Origin: an uncultured Cellulosilyticum sp.
Lineage (GTDB): Bacteria > Bacillota > Clostridia > Lachnospirales > Cellulosilyticaceae
Direction: 5' to 3'
NCBI GenBank assembly: GCA_934725855.1
Contig: CAKVCL010000005.1
Location: forward strand, 93,946 to 157,945
DNA: 64,000 nucleotides
Position 1 is the stretch's first letter. Each line of letters starts with the position of its first letter. The translations under genes were made by a program, and so were the position numbers. Below are positions 29,222 to 40,486 of this stretch, in pieces. Under the pieces are notes generated by a model. That model worked only from the letters and a program-made list of their open reading frames with translations. It had not been told where the DNA came from and did no database searches.

Positions 29222-31330
29222 ATGAGTGATGAAATGTCTGTAGATGGAATGCTTGACATGTATTTATTTGAGAATGGACAGTTACTTGAGCAATTAGAAC
29301 AAACGACATTAGATAAAAAGGATAATGAGTGTTTTGATGAAGCAGATATTAATGATTTCTTTCGCATTATGCACACCATAAAAGGTTCATCAGGTGTCAT
29401 GATGTATGACGATATCATGAAATTATCTCATAAGTTAGAAGATGTATTCTATTTTATTCGTGAATCACATCCTGATCATGTGCCACACCTTGAATTGGTA
29501 GATCATATTTTAATGGTTTCAGACTTTATTTCAAACGAGTTTGAAAAAATTAAAAGTGGAAAAGAACCTGATGGAGATGCTTCAGAGCTTATACAAAAGA
29601 TTGATCAATTTCTAAATAAGATTAAAGGTGGCGTAGGAGAAAAAGATAAGGTCAAACTTTTAGACAAGCGTGAAGAAAAACCAAAACAATTTTATATAGG
29701 TCCAGCGACTGCTAAAAAGGGAAATTGTTTTTCTGTTGTGATTTACTATAGAAATGATACTCTAATGTGCAATATTCGTGCCTATACAGCAGTACATACG
29801 TTAAAAGAAAGTGCAAAAGAAATACTTTATGAACCAGAAGATATTTTAACAAATGAAGAGACAGCGGATTATATTCTAGAGCATGGATTTACCATCTTGC
29901 TAAAAACGGAACTTAGTGCTGAAGAAATCAAAAAGCTACTAGACAGTTCAGGGGTAGAGGCTATTGACATTTCTGAATGTGATGAAAGTTTATTTTCTGC
30001 AAACGCTGAACCAAATCAGCAAAATGAAGTGCCAAATGAAATTAATTTAGAGACACCACCAACAATTGATAAAGAAAAACCACCTAAACCGGGTGATTAT
30101 GTTATTGAATCGAAACAACCAGGAAAACAAAAGAAGTTCGTTAATAAGGGAAAAGATAAAGCACAGATTCAAAGTTATATTAGTGTTAATGTGGATAAAA
30201 TAGATGCTTTAATGGATCTTATTGGCGAAATTGTTATTGCACAATCTGTTGTTTTACAAAATAATGATTTAAAAGTACCAGGATTATCACTCAATAACTT
30301 TAAAAAAGCAGCAGCGCAGCTTACTAAATTCACTTCTGAGTTACAAGATGTGATCATGTCGATGAGAATGATGCCACTAACCAATGTATTTCAAAAGATG
30401 AAACGTATTGTATTTGACACTTCTCGAAAACTTCAAAAAGAAGTTGACTTAGTCGTAATTGGTGAAAATACAGAAGTAGATAAAAACATCATTGAGCATA
30501 TTTCTGATCCGTTAATGCATATGATTCGAAATTCAGTAGACCATGGTATTGAGGATAAAGAGGAAAGATGTGCAGCAGGAAAACCAGAAAAAGGAATTAT
30601 CACTTTAGAAGCCAAAAATGAAGGCGGTAAAGTTCTTATTATTGTAAAGGATGATGGCAAAGGAATGAGCCTTACAAAACTTTTTGAAAAAGCAAAGAAG
30701 AACGGAATCGTTCCTAAAGATAAAACTCAAAGCGATTATACGAAAAAGGAAATTTTACAGTTTATCACTTATCCAGGATTTTCAACTAATGAGCAGATTA
30801 CAGAAGTATCTGGTCGTGGGGTAGGAATGGATGTTGTCGTTAAAAATATCCAAACCATAGGTGGAACGCTTGAAATAGAAAGTGAAGAAGGCAAGGGTTC
30901 AGTGATGACCATGAAGATTCCGCTCACTTTAGCTATTATTGATGGCATTGTGATGAAAGTTGGAAACATGACTTTTGCACTAGAAACAGGGGTTATAAAA
31001 GAATTTATTAATGTAAAAGAAATGAATATGGTGGTTGAACCTGATGGTGAAGAATATGCTTCTATTAGAGGAAACTTTTTCCCTGTTATTAGATTAAGTG
31101 ACCGATACCATATAGATCATGCTGTAACAAATGTTGAAGATGGGATTATGATTCTTGCTGAACATGAAAAGAAGCAAGTTTGTATTTTTGTAGATCATTT
31201 AATTGGTGGACAAGAGATAGTTGTTAAACCTATACCAAACTATGTTAAAAAGGTAGATGGCTTATCTGGTTGTACACAATTAGGAGATGGTAGTATCGCT
31301 TTAATCCTTGATGTAGCAGGACTATTTTAA
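29222..31330 (+). CDS. cheA: Chemotaxis histidine kinase CheA
   Basis: Central kinase of the chemosensory array. The P1 HPt domain has acceptor His51 in HTIKGSSG. A ~90-residue region follows (about 160-260), then a linker rich in Pro and Gln. The P3 dimerisation helices start near NVDKIDALMDLIGEIVIAQS. The P4 ATPase has HMIRNSVDHGIE, DDGKGM and GRGVGMDVVVKNI. The C-terminal P5 domain is CheW-like and ends LILDVAGLF. ATG 29222 is chosen because AAAGGAG ends 8 bases upstream; 702 residues. The P2-like region does not clearly match the standard CheY-binding domain. Confidence 0.94.
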   Translation: MSDEMSVDGMLDMYLFENGQLLEQLEQTTLDKKDNECFDEADINDFFRIMHTIKGSSGVMMYDDIMKLSHKLEDVFYFIRESHPDHVPHLELVDHILMVSDFISNEFEKIKSGKEPDGDASELIQKIDQFLNKIKGGVGEKDKVKLLDKREEKPKQFYIGPATAKKGNCFSVVIYYRNDTLMCNIRAYTAVHTLKESAKEILYEPEDILTNEETADYILEHGFTILLKTELSAEEIKKLLDSSGVEAIDISECDESLFSANAEPNQQNEVPNEINLETPPTIDKEKPPKPGDYVIESKQPGKQKKFVNKGKDKAQIQSYISVNVDKIDALMDLIGEIVIAQSVVLQNNDLKVPGLSLNNFKKAAAQLTKFTSELQDVIMSMRMMPLTNVFQKMKRIVFDTSRKLQKEVDLVVIGENTEVDKNIIEHISDPLMHMIRNSVDHGIEDKEERCAAGKPEKGIITLEAKNEGGKVLIIVKDDGKGMSLTKLFEKAKKNGIVPKDKTQSDYTKKEILQFITYPGFSTNEQITEVSGRGVGMDVVVKNIQTIGGTLEIESEEGKGSVMTMKIPLTLAIIDGIVMKVGNMTFALETGVIKEFINVKEMNMVVEPDGEEYASIRGNFFPVIRLSDRYHIDHAVTNVEDGIMILAEHEKKQVCIFVDHLIGGQEIVVKPIPNYVKKVDGLSGCTQLGDGSIALILDVAGLF

Positions 31331-31348
31331 TAGAAAGGGGAGGTAGAA

Positions 31349-31864
31349 ATGGACGATATATTTTTTAATGAAGGAGATATGGAGGAAGATACACAAAAGG
31401 GTAAGTACATGGTATTTAAAACGGATGGAGAGTATTATGGCCTTGAACTAAAATGTGTCAATGAAATTATAGGAATTCAACCAATTACTGAAATACCAGA
31501 AGTGGAAGAGTATATTCGTGGACTGATTAACTTAAGAGGAAAGATTATTCCAGTTATTGATGTAAGAATAAGATTTAAACAGCAGCCTCATGAATATACA
31601 GATAGAACATGTATCATTGTGGTAAATGTAAAAGAGGTTATAGTAGGACTTATTGTTGAAAAGATTGAGGATGTTGTTTCAATTAACGATGATGATATTG
31701 AACCACCACCAAGCATATCAACAAGTAATGGTAGAAATAAGTATGTAGTTGCTCTAGGTAAATCAAAAGAAAAAGTTATATTACTTTTAGACCCAGAAAA
31801 ATTATTAGGTACTGGTGATTATGAATTGATGGAAGAATTAATAACACAGGAAGAAAATGAATAG
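31349..31864 (+). CDS. cheW: Chemotaxis coupling protein CheW
   Basis: Scaffold that links CheA to MCPs. The SH3-like CheW fold is recognised from YYGLELKCVNEIIGIQPIT, YIRGLINLRGKIIPVIDVR and IGLIVEKIEDV-type segments. At 171 residues it carries a ~15-residue acidic N-terminal extension (FFNEGDMEEDTQKG). It lies 18 bases after cheA. Confidence 0.93.
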   Translation: MDDIFFNEGDMEEDTQKGKYMVFKTDGEYYGLELKCVNEIIGIQPITEIPEVEEYIRGLINLRGKIIPVIDVRIRFKQQPHEYTDRTCIIVVNVKEVIVGLIVEKIEDVVSINDDDIEPPPSISTSNGRNKYVVALGKSKEKVILLLDPEKLLGTGDYELMEELITQEENE

Positions 31865-31897
31865 ATCATGCGATAATAAGAAGGGGATGGATGTAAC

Positions 31898-33262
31898 ATG
31901 AAAAATGGAAAAATCTTAAAGAGAGTGATCATAAACTATATTATTTTGTGTGCAATTATAGCTGTTATAGTAACTTTGTGTATTGTTGGTGGAATGAGCA
32001 ATACAAGTCAAGAGTATCAAAGACTGATGAACTTTTTTGTGGCAGGAAGTATAGTAGCTTGCATTATAACTATTTATGGTTGTTATTCAGTTGTTAAAGC
32101 TATTAAAACACCACTGATTAAATTAAATGAAATAACGAAACAGATGGTAGAAGGAAATGTAGATATTGAAATTAATGATATAGAAGATGATGAATTCCGT
32201 AGTTTATTTGAAGGCTATAAGAAGATGGTTGAAACCACCAGAGAAAATGCAAAGGTTGCAGAGCAACTTGCTATAGGAAATCTTACCGTTACTCCCAAAA
32301 TTAGAAGTCAAAAAGATGTATTAGGCAGGGCATTAGTTAATTTAGTAGAAAGTAATAATAGAGTATTATCAGGCATTCATGAGTCAGGTGTACAATTATC
32401 TGCCGGTGCTAGTCAAGTGGCAAGTGCCAGTCAAGCATTAGCACAAGGTTCAACAGAACAAGCAAGTGCCATTGAAGAGATTACAGCATCTATGGAAGAG
32501 ATTGCTAAGAAAACAAAAGAAAATGCAAGCTTGTCAAGCAGCGTAGATCAAATGGTTGATACAATGCTTGATAATGTCAAAATAAGTGAAGCTAAAATGC
32601 AAGGTGTAGTTGAGGCAATGAATGACATTAGTCATTCTTCAAACAGTATTTCAAAAGTTATTAAGACCATTGATGATATTGCATTTCAAACCAATATTCT
32701 TGCACTTAATGCAACTGTTGAGGCCGCAAGAGCAGGTGCACATGGAAAAGGATTTGCAGTTGTTGCAGAAGAAGTTAAAAATCTTGCTGAGAAGAGTGCA
32801 GCAGCAGCCCAAGAAACAGCTGAACTCATTCAAAACTCAATTACTAAAGTTGAATGTGGTTCTGCTAATGTACAAGAGATGGGTTCTGCATTAGATGTAT
32901 TACAAGAAATAATCGGAAAAGTAGTAAAATCAGTGGATAGCATTGCTGTTTCATCCAATGATCAAGCAATAGCTGTGACTCAGATTAATCAGGCAATTGA
33001 TCAAGTTTCTCAAGTTGTACAAACAAATTCAGCAACAAGCCAGGAATGTGCTTCAGCAAGTGAAGAATTATCTAATCATTCTCAAAAACTTAAAGATATG
33101 ATTAATCAATATAGGTTAAAAGGTAGTAGTTCATTTTACACACCAGATGCCTATGCAAATGTTGGAGGAAAGCCTCAAGTAAACTCTGGCTTTGATCATT
33201 ATGACCAAAATACGAATTATAACAAGATTATTTCGCTTGATGAAAATATGGGAAAATATTAG
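31898..33262 (+). CDS. Methyl-accepting chemotaxis protein with minimal sensor
   Basis: 454 residues. Two membrane helices lie close together (about residues 8-30 and 45-65), with only some 15 residues between them, so there is no real extracellular sensor. A HAMP domain ([19 protein letters not shown]) and the signalling coiled coil follow. The tip [20 protein letters not shown] is near canonical. With such a short loop it may sense the membrane or the cell interior, or serve as an array scaffold. It follows cheW after 33 bases and is closed by a terminator. Confidence 0.9.
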   Translation: MKNGKILKRVIINYIILCAIIAVIVTLCIVGGMSNTSQEYQRLMNFFVAGSIVACIITIYGCYSVVKAIKTPLIKLNEITKQMVEGNVDIEINDIEDDEFRSLFEGYKKMVETTRENAKVAEQLAIGNLTVTPKIRSQKDVLGRALVNLVESNNRVLSGIHESGVQLSAGASQVASASQALAQGSTEQASAIEEITASMEEIAKKTKENASLSSSVDQMVDTMLDNVKISEAKMQGVVEAMNDISHSSNSISKVIKTIDDIAFQTNILALNATVEAARAGAHGKGFAVVAEEVKNLAEKSAAAAQETAELIQNSITKVECGSANVQEMGSALDVLQEIIGKVVKSVDSIAVSSNDQAIAVTQINQAIDQVSQVVQTNSATSQECASASEELSNHSQKLKDMINQYRLKGSSSFYTPDAYANVGGKPQVNSGFDHYDQNTNYNKIISLDENMGKY

Positions 33263-33276
33263 AAGTTTATAGTATT

Positions 33277-33317
33277 AAAAAAGATGGTTTCTGTTTTAAG
33301 CAGAAATCATCTTTTTT
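33277..33317 (+). terminator. Terminator after the second MCP gene
   Basis: Arms 33277-33293 and 33301-33317 pair over 17 positions with one G-U, seven-base loop, T-rich end. Confidence 0.88.
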
Positions 33318-33370
33318 CAAATAATTTATGAATGGTATCACTTATAGATATGAGGTATGGGAGGAGATGT

Positions 33371-36300
33371 ATGGACGAAAAAATTAGTTTAGCCATACAG
33401 AAATTTGTACTTAGTTATACATCTAATGAAAATCTAAGAGATGAGGATATACAAACTTTGTTAGATGAAGTTTGCCATGCGTATTTACTTGATTATGTAT
33501 ATATTATAGAAAAGATACCTGGTAGTAAAAAAATAATCTATTCTTATGTAAGTCGTAATAGGCAAGAGATATTACAAACAGGAATGGATGTTTTATTAAA
33601 TCCTAAGGATGAACTCGAATTAGTTAGCCGGTATGATGAAGAACATTTAAGTGAACAGATCATCGATCATCGCATCATTGAAAATATAAAAGAGGTATAT
33701 ACATTGCACTATGGCTATTTTAAAGAAAACGTTTTTAAGGGTGATATAGGATTTTACACCTTTACATATAGAGAGTGGAGAGAAGAAGAAAGGCAGGCAA
33801 TGAAGAAACTTGCTTATGCAGTTCGTGGCTACTTAGCACTTCGCGAGATAAATTATAATGACAAGCTCAGTAACAATGTTCAAAAGGTAGAAAAGGCATA
33901 TAGTGAAATAGATATTTTAATGGAAACTTTACTAAATGGTATTCCAGGAGGATTTAAGATTAGTAAGGATGATGCAAAGTTTTCTTTTAAGTACATATCT
34001 AAAGGAGTGGCCTCTATACAGGGTTATTTAATAGATGAATTTATGGATCATTGCAAAGGGACGGCAATAGACAACATATATATTGCAGATCGGATGGCTG
34101 TCTATGAAAAAATACTAACTGATTACTCAAAAGGTAATAAATACAGTTGTAAATATCGTGTTCAAAATAAAGAGGGCGAGTGGAAGTGGGTACTAGATAG
34201 TGGCTGCAAAATGACAGGAATAGATGGAGAAATTGAACATCATAGTTACATATTAGATATTGATGAGTATGAAAAAAATTCTATTAAGTTAAAAAATGCC
34301 CTAATCTTGTTAAATCAGATATTAGGTTCATTAAGTTGTGGTGTTGTTGCATACACTTTGCCACAGCGCCAAATATTACTAATGAATGAAGAGGCAGAGC
34401 GTATATTTGATGGGAGATTTAAAACATTCTGGGAGGATAGGATCTTAAAAGAAGATAAAGAAAGTATCCGTAGAAAAGTAGCTTGGCTAAAAAGAGCTGG
34501 TGATAAAACAGTATATACTTTTAGAGCCTTAAATGAAAAAAAGGAGATTATGACCATTCAAGCTATTTCTAAGCTGGTGGATAATGGTGAGGGAAACTGC
34601 TTTGTTTTAAGTTCGGTTCTTGATCTTACAGAACAAGAAAGACTTCATCAAATAATTGCGAAAGAAAGAAGACAGTATAGAGATGCTTTAATAAATAGCT
34701 GTTATTACTTTTTTAATTTTGATGTGACAGAAGGAATCATTACAGATGAAGGAATTTGCAAACAGGAGCCTAGTTTATTCGAGAGAATAGGTGTTTGTTT
34801 ACCTATTAAGTACAGTGAATTCATTAGGAAATTTCTAAACATATACAAACCTAAAAGAATAGGTGGGGTAGAAGAAATTGTATTCGAACAAGAAAAGATT
34901 TTGGAGTATTTTAGTAAAGGGACGACGCAGCTTGAGATAGAATATTATCTCCCTACATTAGAAAGATTTATTCGCATTACTATGTTACTTTCATCTGACA
35001 AAGATACAGGACATGTTATGTCTTGCGTCTTTACTCAAGATACAACACAAGTCAGAAGAAAAGAAGAAGAAAATAAAAAAGCACTTACCCAAGCCTATGA
35101 GACAGCAAGAAAGGCAAATGCAGCAAAATCTGACTTCCTATCTAAGATGAGTCATGATATACGTACACCGATGAATGCCATTATTGGGATGACCGCTATA
35201 GCTGAAAAGAACAGTGGAAATGAGGAAAAAGTACTAGAATGTCTTTCAAAAATTACAGTATCTTCTAACCACCTTCTAGGAATTATTAATAATATCTTAG
35301 ATATGAGTAAGATTGAAAGTGGCAAATTTAAATTAAGCCGAGAATCATTTAACTTGCCTAATGTAATCGATAATATGATTGAAATGGTAAGAACTTCACT
35401 AGAAGCTAAAAATCAGCAGTTACATATTCAAATGAATCTTATTAAGCATGAAAATGTAATAGGAGATAAATTGCGTATTGAACAAGTACTTGTCAACCTT
35501 ATAAGCAATGCGATTAAGTATACTCCAGAAAAGGGTAGTATTTTCATTGGTATTTATGAAAAGGAAAGCAATCGTTCTGAAATAGGACAGTATCAATTTG
35601 TGATTGAAGATACAGGTATAGGGATGGATGAAAAGTTTATAAAACATATGTTTGAACCTTTTGTTAGAGAAGAAGATAGTAGGGTTGATAAAATGCAAGG
35701 CACAGGATTGGGCATGGCTATTGCAAAAAACATTATTATGCTAATGGGTGGAAAGATTGATGTAGAGAGTAAAAAGGGAAAAGGGACTAAAATTACAATT
35801 GATATAGGATTTGAACTGCAGGAAAATGAAGAACTCATTGAACCATCCTTCGAAGGATTAGCTGTTTTAGTAGTAGATGATGATGAAGAAACATGTATAA
35901 ATACTTGCCAGATATTAAATGAAATGAATATAAAAACAAATTATGTTTTATCAGGTGAAGAAGCGGTTAATAAATTATTAGAAGCGTATGAACATGGAGA
36001 AGATTACGCTGCAATTATGGTCGATTGGAAAATGCCAGAAATAAATGGCATAGAAACAGCGAAATTGATTCGGGAAAGAGTAAGCGAGCAGCTACCTATT
36101 ATTATTTTCTCAGCTTGTAGTGAAAGCGATATAGAAACAGAAGCTAAAGAAATAGGAATTAATGCTTTTATTACTAAACCTATATTTAAGTCAAAACTTT
36201 CAAGAGTATTTATGAGGATTGAAAACAGGAAATATAAAGAAGAAAATCCTAACAAAGAGAATCTACACAAAGAAAATGTAGAATTGCAGAAAAAATATAA

Positions 36301-36682
36301 GGGAAAACATATCCTTCTAGTAGAAGATAATGAGCTCAATCAAGAGATCGCAAGAGAACTATTAGAAATGACAGGTGCAACTATTGAGATAGCCGATGAT
36401 GGAAAACAAGCTGTAGAAAAATTTGTAGCGTCTAAAGAAGGTAAATACAGCTTAATCTTTATGGATATTCAAATGCCTATTATGAATGGTTATGAAGCAA
36501 CTAAGGCTATTAGGAGACTTGATAGAAGCGATTCAAAGCACATTCCTATTATTGCAATGACAGCCAATGCATTTTTAGAGGATGTTCAAAAAGCAATCGA
36601 TGTAGGAATGAATGAACACCTGGCTAAGCCAGTTGATTTATCTAAGTTTAATAGTATCTTGGAAAAGTGGCTATTGCAATGA
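33371..36682 (+). CDS. Hybrid sensor histidine kinase with two receivers
   Basis: 1103-residue soluble kinase. The N-terminal ~185 residues look GAF-like. PAS domains follow (GGFKISKDDAKFSFKYISKG; IEHHSYILDIDEYE; then another region to ~590). HisKA has His595 in MSHDIRTPMNAI. HATPase has VLVNLISNAIKYT, DTGIGM and GTGLGMAIAKNI. Two receivers follow, with Asp885 (IMVDWKMPEING) and Asp1032 (IFMDIQMPIMNG). ATG 33371 is preferred because GGGAGGAG precedes it. The separate HPt gene downstream is the probable phosphorelay partner. Confidence 0.9.
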   Translation: MDEKISLAIQKFVLSYTSNENLRDEDIQTLLDEVCHAYLLDYVYIIEKIPGSKKIIYSYVSRNRQEILQTGMDVLLNPKDELELVSRYDEEHLSEQIIDHRIIENIKEVYTLHYGYFKENVFKGDIGFYTFTYREWREEERQAMKKLAYAVRGYLALREINYNDKLSNNVQKVEKAYSEIDILMETLLNGIPGGFKISKDDAKFSFKYISKGVASIQGYLIDEFMDHCKGTAIDNIYIADRMAVYEKILTDYSKGNKYSCKYRVQNKEGEWKWVLDSGCKMTGIDGEIEHHSYILDIDEYEKNSIKLKNALILLNQILGSLSCGVVAYTLPQRQILLMNEEAERIFDGRFKTFWEDRILKEDKESIRRKVAWLKRAGDKTVYTFRALNEKKEIMTIQAISKLVDNGEGNCFVLSSVLDLTEQERLHQIIAKERRQYRDALINSCYYFFNFDVTEGIITDEGICKQEPSLFERIGVCLPIKYSEFIRKFLNIYKPKRIGGVEEIVFEQEKILEYFSKGTTQLEIEYYLPTLERFIRITMLLSSDKDTGHVMSCVFTQDTTQVRRKEEENKKALTQAYETARKANAAKSDFLSKMSHDIRTPMNAIIGMTAIAEKNSGNEEKVLECLSKITVSSNHLLGIINNILDMSKIESGKFKLSRESFNLPNVIDNMIEMVRTSLEAKNQQLHIQMNLIKHENVIGDKLRIEQVLVNLISNAIKYTPEKGSIFIGIYEKESNRSEIGQYQFVIEDTGIGMDEKFIKHMFEPFVREEDSRVDKMQGTGLGMAIAKNIIMLMGGKIDVESKKGKGTKITIDIGFELQENEELIEPSFEGLAVLVVDDDEETCINTCQILNEMNIKTNYVLSGEEAVNKLLEAYEHGEDYAAIMVDWKMPEINGIETAKLIRERVSEQLPIIIFSACSESDIETEAKEIGINAFITKPIFKSKLSRVFMRIENRKYKEENPNKENLHKENVELQKKYKGKHILLVEDNELNQEIARELLEMTGATIEIADDGKQAVEKFVASKEGKYSLIFMDIQMPIMNGYEATKAIRRLDRSDSKHIPIIAMTANAFLEDVQKAIDVGMNEHLAKPVDLSKFNSILEKWLLQ

Positions 36683-36821
36683 GCTAATTTAATGTAATGA
36701 AATATAAAGTATAATGATCAGTTAATCGAAGAAGAAAATGAATCGAAATTGAGTGAATATGGTAAAATAAATAGAATATTAGCTAACAAATCAGATAGAA
36801 AATAAACAGGGAGGAATAGAA

Positions 36822-37178
36822 ATGGATTTAAAAGAATGTTATGAGATAATTGGGGATTATAATGATGTGTTATCAAGAATTCCAATGGAAAAACTAATTA
36901 TGAAATGTATTTGTAAATTTCCTAATGATACCAGCTATGCAGAATTAAAAGAAGCAGCAGATAATAAAAATTTTGAACAGATATTTAAAGCAGCGCATAA
37001 GTTAAAAGGTGTGACTCGAAATTTAGGGTTGATGAAAATGTTTGATATATCTGACAATATTACAGAAATTTATAGAGACCAGCAAGAACACGATATAGAA
37101 GGATTAATGAATGAGCTTGCTCAAGAATATAATAAGGTAATTAATGCCATTAATCAATTGATACAAGACAATGCATAG
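36822..37178 (+). CDS. Histidine phosphotransfer (HPt) protein
   Basis: 118-residue helical protein with the HPt motif AAHKLKGVTRNLGL, where His59 is the phospho-acceptor. AGGGAGGAA precedes the ATG. It lies 139 bases after a hybrid kinase that lacks its own HPt domain, so it probably moves phosphate between that kinase's receivers or to another regulator of the cluster. Confidence 0.88.
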   Translation: MDLKECYEIIGDYNDVLSRIPMEKLIMKCICKFPNDTSYAELKEAADNKNFEQIFKAAHKLKGVTRNLGLMKMFDISDNITEIYRDQQEHDIEGLMNELAQEYNKVINAINQLIQDNA

Positions 37179-37338
37179 ATAAAAAATGCACAAATATATC
37201 ATACGATTGTAGAAAAATTTAACAAAAAGCAAATAAAATAAATAAAACTATAGAAAAAAATCGAAAATAGATTATGATATATTATATAAGATAAAAAAAC
37301 TCTTTTAAAAAGTTTTAAAAAATGAGAGGAGCACAATT

Positions 37339-39729
37339 ATGTCACAAGTAGTTAATTGTCCAGAAAAAGGCCCATTAACGGATGAATACTTAGAAAAAAT
37401 GAATGCTTACTGGCGTGCTGTAAACTATTTAGCTGCTGCACAACTTTATTTACTTGACAATCCACTTTTAAGAGAACCTCTTAAAATGGAACATATCAAA
37501 AAGAAAATCGTAGGTCACTGGGGTACAGTTCCAGGACAAAACTTTGTTTATACGCACTTAAATCGTGTCATCAAAAAATATGATCTAGATATGATCTTAA
37601 TTTCAGGTCCAGGACATGGTGGAAACTTCTTCGTAGCAAACTCTTACTTAGAAGGTACATACAGCGAAGTATATCCAAATGTAAGCCAAGATATCGAAGG
37701 TATGAAAAAACTTTGCAAACAATTTTCTTTCCCAGGTGGTATTTCAAGCCACGTAGCTCCAGAAACTCCTGGTTCTATTAATGAAGGTGGAGAACTTGGT
37801 TATTCAATGGCTCATGCTTTTGGTTCTGTATTTGATAACCCAGGTTTAATTACAGCATGTGTTGTTGGTGATGGTGAAGCTGAAACAGGTCCATTAGCAA
37901 CTTCATGGCAATCTAATAAATTCTTAAATCCAAAAACTGATGGTGCAGTACTTCCTATCCTTCACTTAAATGGATATAAGATTAGTAACCCAACCATATT
38001 CTCACGTATTTCACACGATGAAATCGAAAGCTTTTTCCATGGTTGTGGATGGAAACCTTATTTCGTAGAAGGTTCTGATCCAATGACCATGCACAGAAAA
38101 ATGGCAGAAACATTAGATAAAGCCATCGAAGAAATCAAAGAAATTCAAAGACAAGCTAGAGAAGAAGGCAAGATGGAAAGACCATTCTGGCCTATGATTG
38201 TTCTTCGTACACCAAAAGGATGGACAGGTCCAAAAGTAGTAGATGGCAATCAAATCGAAGATTCTTTCCGTGCTCACCAAGTACCTATCACAATGGAAAA
38301 ACCAGAACACTTAGACTTATTAAAGGAATGGTTAACAAGTTACAAACCAGAAGAATTATTTGATGAAAATGCGCAATTAATTCCAGAACTTAAAGCTTTA
38401 ACGCCAGTTGGAGATGCACGTATTAGTGCAAACCCACATACAAATGGTGGTCAATTATTACGTGACCTTAGAATGCCAGACTTCCGTCAATATGGTATTG
38501 AGGTACCAAAACCAGGTGCTATTGAAGCACAGGATATGATTGAACTTGGTGGATTTGTTCGTGATATCTTCAAATTAAATGAAGAAACACGTAACTTCCG
38601 TATCTTTGGACCAGATGAAACAATGTCTAATCGTTTAGGTAAAGTATTTGAAGTAACTAATCGTGATTGGAACGGAGAAAAATATGAAAACGATGAATTC
38701 CTTGCACAAGATGGTCGTGTTATGGACTCAATGCTTAGTGAACATATGTGTGAAGGTTGGTTAGAAGGCTACTTATTAACAGGTCGTCATGGTTTCTTTG
38801 CAAGTTATGAAGCATTCATTCGTATCGTAGACTCAATGGCTGCTCAACATGCTAAATGGTTAAAAGTATGTTCAGAATTACCATGGAGACAAAAAATTGC
38901 TTCTCTTAACTTAATTCTTACATCAAATGTATGGCAACAAGACCACAATGGATTTACTCATCAAGATCCAGGTTTCTTAGACCATATTTCTAATAAAAAA
39001 GCAGACGTTGTTCGTATCTACTTACCACCAGATACAAACTGTTTACTTTCAGTGTTTGACCACTGTATTACAAGTAAAAACTATGTAAACGTAATGGTTA
39101 CCTCTAAACACCCAAGACCACAATGGTTAACAATGGAACAAGCTGTTAAACACTGTACACAAGGTGTAGGTATTTGGGAATGGGCAAGTAATGACCAAGG
39201 ACAAGAACCAGACGTTGTACTTGCTTGCTGTGGTGATACACCAACATTAGAAGCACTTGCTGCTGTTACAATTTTACGTGACAACATGCCAGAACTTAAG
39301 ATTCGTTTCATCAACGTTGTTGATTTAATGAAACTTGAATCTAGCACAAAACATCCACATGGATTAACAGATACAGACTACGATGCTTTATTTACGAAAG
39401 ACAAACCAATCATCTTCGCATTCCATGGTTATCCAACCATGATTCACGAATTAACATACTATCGTAAGAATAGAAACTTACATGTATTTGGATACCAAGA
39501 AGAAGGTACAATCACAACACCATTTGATATGCGTGTTCAAAATGAAATCGACCGTTACCACTTAGTAGAAGCTGTAATCAATAACTTACCACAACTTGGT
39601 AACCGCGGGGCATATTTACTTCAAAAGATGAGAGACACTTTAGTAGCTCATAAACAATATATCGCTGAATACGGTCAAGACTTACCAGAAGTACGTGACT
39701 GGAAATGGCATACACCAGAAGATAAATAA
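37339..39729 (+). CDS. xfp: Xylulose-5-phosphate / fructose-6-phosphate phosphoketolase
   Basis: Thiamine-diphosphate enzyme that splits xylulose-5-P (and often fructose-6-P) with phosphate to acetyl-phosphate plus a triose or tetrose phosphate; central to pentose fermentation. Recognised by [19 protein letters not shown], the ThDP motif [31 protein letters not shown] and RDYGIxxP-like [11 protein letters not shown], and [19 protein letters not shown]. 796 residues is normal. Codon use is highly biased, suggesting high expression. GAGAGGAG precedes the ATG; the 160 bases upstream are very A/T-rich and no clear promoter stands out. Confidence 0.96.
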   Translation: MSQVVNCPEKGPLTDEYLEKMNAYWRAVNYLAAAQLYLLDNPLLREPLKMEHIKKKIVGHWGTVPGQNFVYTHLNRVIKKYDLDMILISGPGHGGNFFVANSYLEGTYSEVYPNVSQDIEGMKKLCKQFSFPGGISSHVAPETPGSINEGGELGYSMAHAFGSVFDNPGLITACVVGDGEAETGPLATSWQSNKFLNPKTDGAVLPILHLNGYKISNPTIFSRISHDEIESFFHGCGWKPYFVEGSDPMTMHRKMAETLDKAIEEIKEIQRQAREEGKMERPFWPMIVLRTPKGWTGPKVVDGNQIEDSFRAHQVPITMEKPEHLDLLKEWLTSYKPEELFDENAQLIPELKALTPVGDARISANPHTNGGQLLRDLRMPDFRQYGIEVPKPGAIEAQDMIELGGFVRDIFKLNEETRNFRIFGPDETMSNRLGKVFEVTNRDWNGEKYENDEFLAQDGRVMDSMLSEHMCEGWLEGYLLTGRHGFFASYEAFIRIVDSMAAQHAKWLKVCSELPWRQKIASLNLILTSNVWQQDHNGFTHQDPGFLDHISNKKADVVRIYLPPDTNCLLSVFDHCITSKNYVNVMVTSKHPRPQWLTMEQAVKHCTQGVGIWEWASNDQGQEPDVVLACCGDTPTLEALAAVTILRDNMPELKIRFINVVDLMKLESSTKHPHGLTDTDYDALFTKDKPIIFAFHGYPTMIHELTYYRKNRNLHVFGYQEEGTITTPFDMRVQNEIDRYHLVEAVINNLPQLGNRGAYLLQKMRDTLVAHKQYIAEYGQDLPEVRDWKWHTPEDK

Positions 39730-39769
39730 TTTCCAATTAACTAGTGACAGGTTAATCCAATAGAAAATA

Positions 39770-39806
39770 GGACCATGTATCTTGAATAAAGGTACATGGT
39801 CTTTTA
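39770..39806 (+). terminator. Terminator after phosphoketolase
   Basis: Stem 39771-39779 / 39793-39801 (GACCATGTA), 13-base loop, T-rich tail. Confidence 0.85.
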
Positions 39807-39896
39807 TTATTAATTTGTTAGGAGATATGGTCGATAAATCTTATAAACAAAGTTTTGAATATTTTAAAAATATTAAAGGATGGAGGAATAACATAA

Positions 39897-40466
39897 ATGG
39901 AGGCAATAAGTAATAAGGTGGATTTAGGGAAAGTTGCACATTACAAAACCAAGCATGAAATGAGTGCTAAGAATAAAGTTAATGATAAAGATAAATTTAA
40001 TATGAAAGTAAGAGGTGCCAATCAAAATCTAGAAGCTGTCATACTACAAGAGCAAGAAGATGAAAAACAAGATAACTATAGTATGTCTGAGGATATTAAA
40101 GCGTTAAAGAAAATGTTGGAAGAGCAGCTTGAATCAAGCGAGAATACGAAAGATGACTTTATGGAACTGGCAAAGATTATGGAAATCGTAAGGCGTATTG
40201 CTAATGGAGATAAAGTACCTGCCAAAGATGAAAAAAAGCTTTTAGAATATAATTCAAAACTTTATATGGCAGCAAAATCGGCAGCATCACTTCGTCACAA
40301 TAAAAATCCCAAAAAATATAAATCACTGTATGAAGATGAAGAAGAGAAACAAAATCAAATGGATGAAGAAAACCAAGAGGGAGTATCAGAAATAGAGGAA
40401 GCACCTGGCAAAGAGATAGAGCCATCAGAGCAAGAAAATGAGACAGAAATACAACCTACCAACTAG
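39897..40466 (+). CDS. Hypothetical hydrophilic protein
   Basis: 189 residues, strongly charged, no membrane segment or signal. The central part (about 60-140) is helical (MSEDIKALKKMLEEQLESSE; FMELAKIMEIVRRIANGDKV) and the C-terminal 45 residues are almost entirely acidic and glutamine-rich. ATG 39897 follows GGAGG at a good distance. It is 20 bases before a LysR gene. I do not recognise the family; the KVPAKDEKKLLEYN stretch resembles short motifs in other Clostridia hypotheticals, but this is weak. Confidence 0.65.
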   Translation: MEAISNKVDLGKVAHYKTKHEMSAKNKVNDKDKFNMKVRGANQNLEAVILQEQEDEKQDNYSMSEDIKALKKMLEEQLESSENTKDDFMELAKIMEIVRRIANGDKVPAKDEKKLLEYNSKLYMAAKSAASLRHNKNPKKYKSLYEDEEEKQNQMDEENQEGVSEIEEAPGKEIEPSEQENETEIQPTN

Positions 40467-40486
40467 AAAGAAAAGAGGCAAAATTT

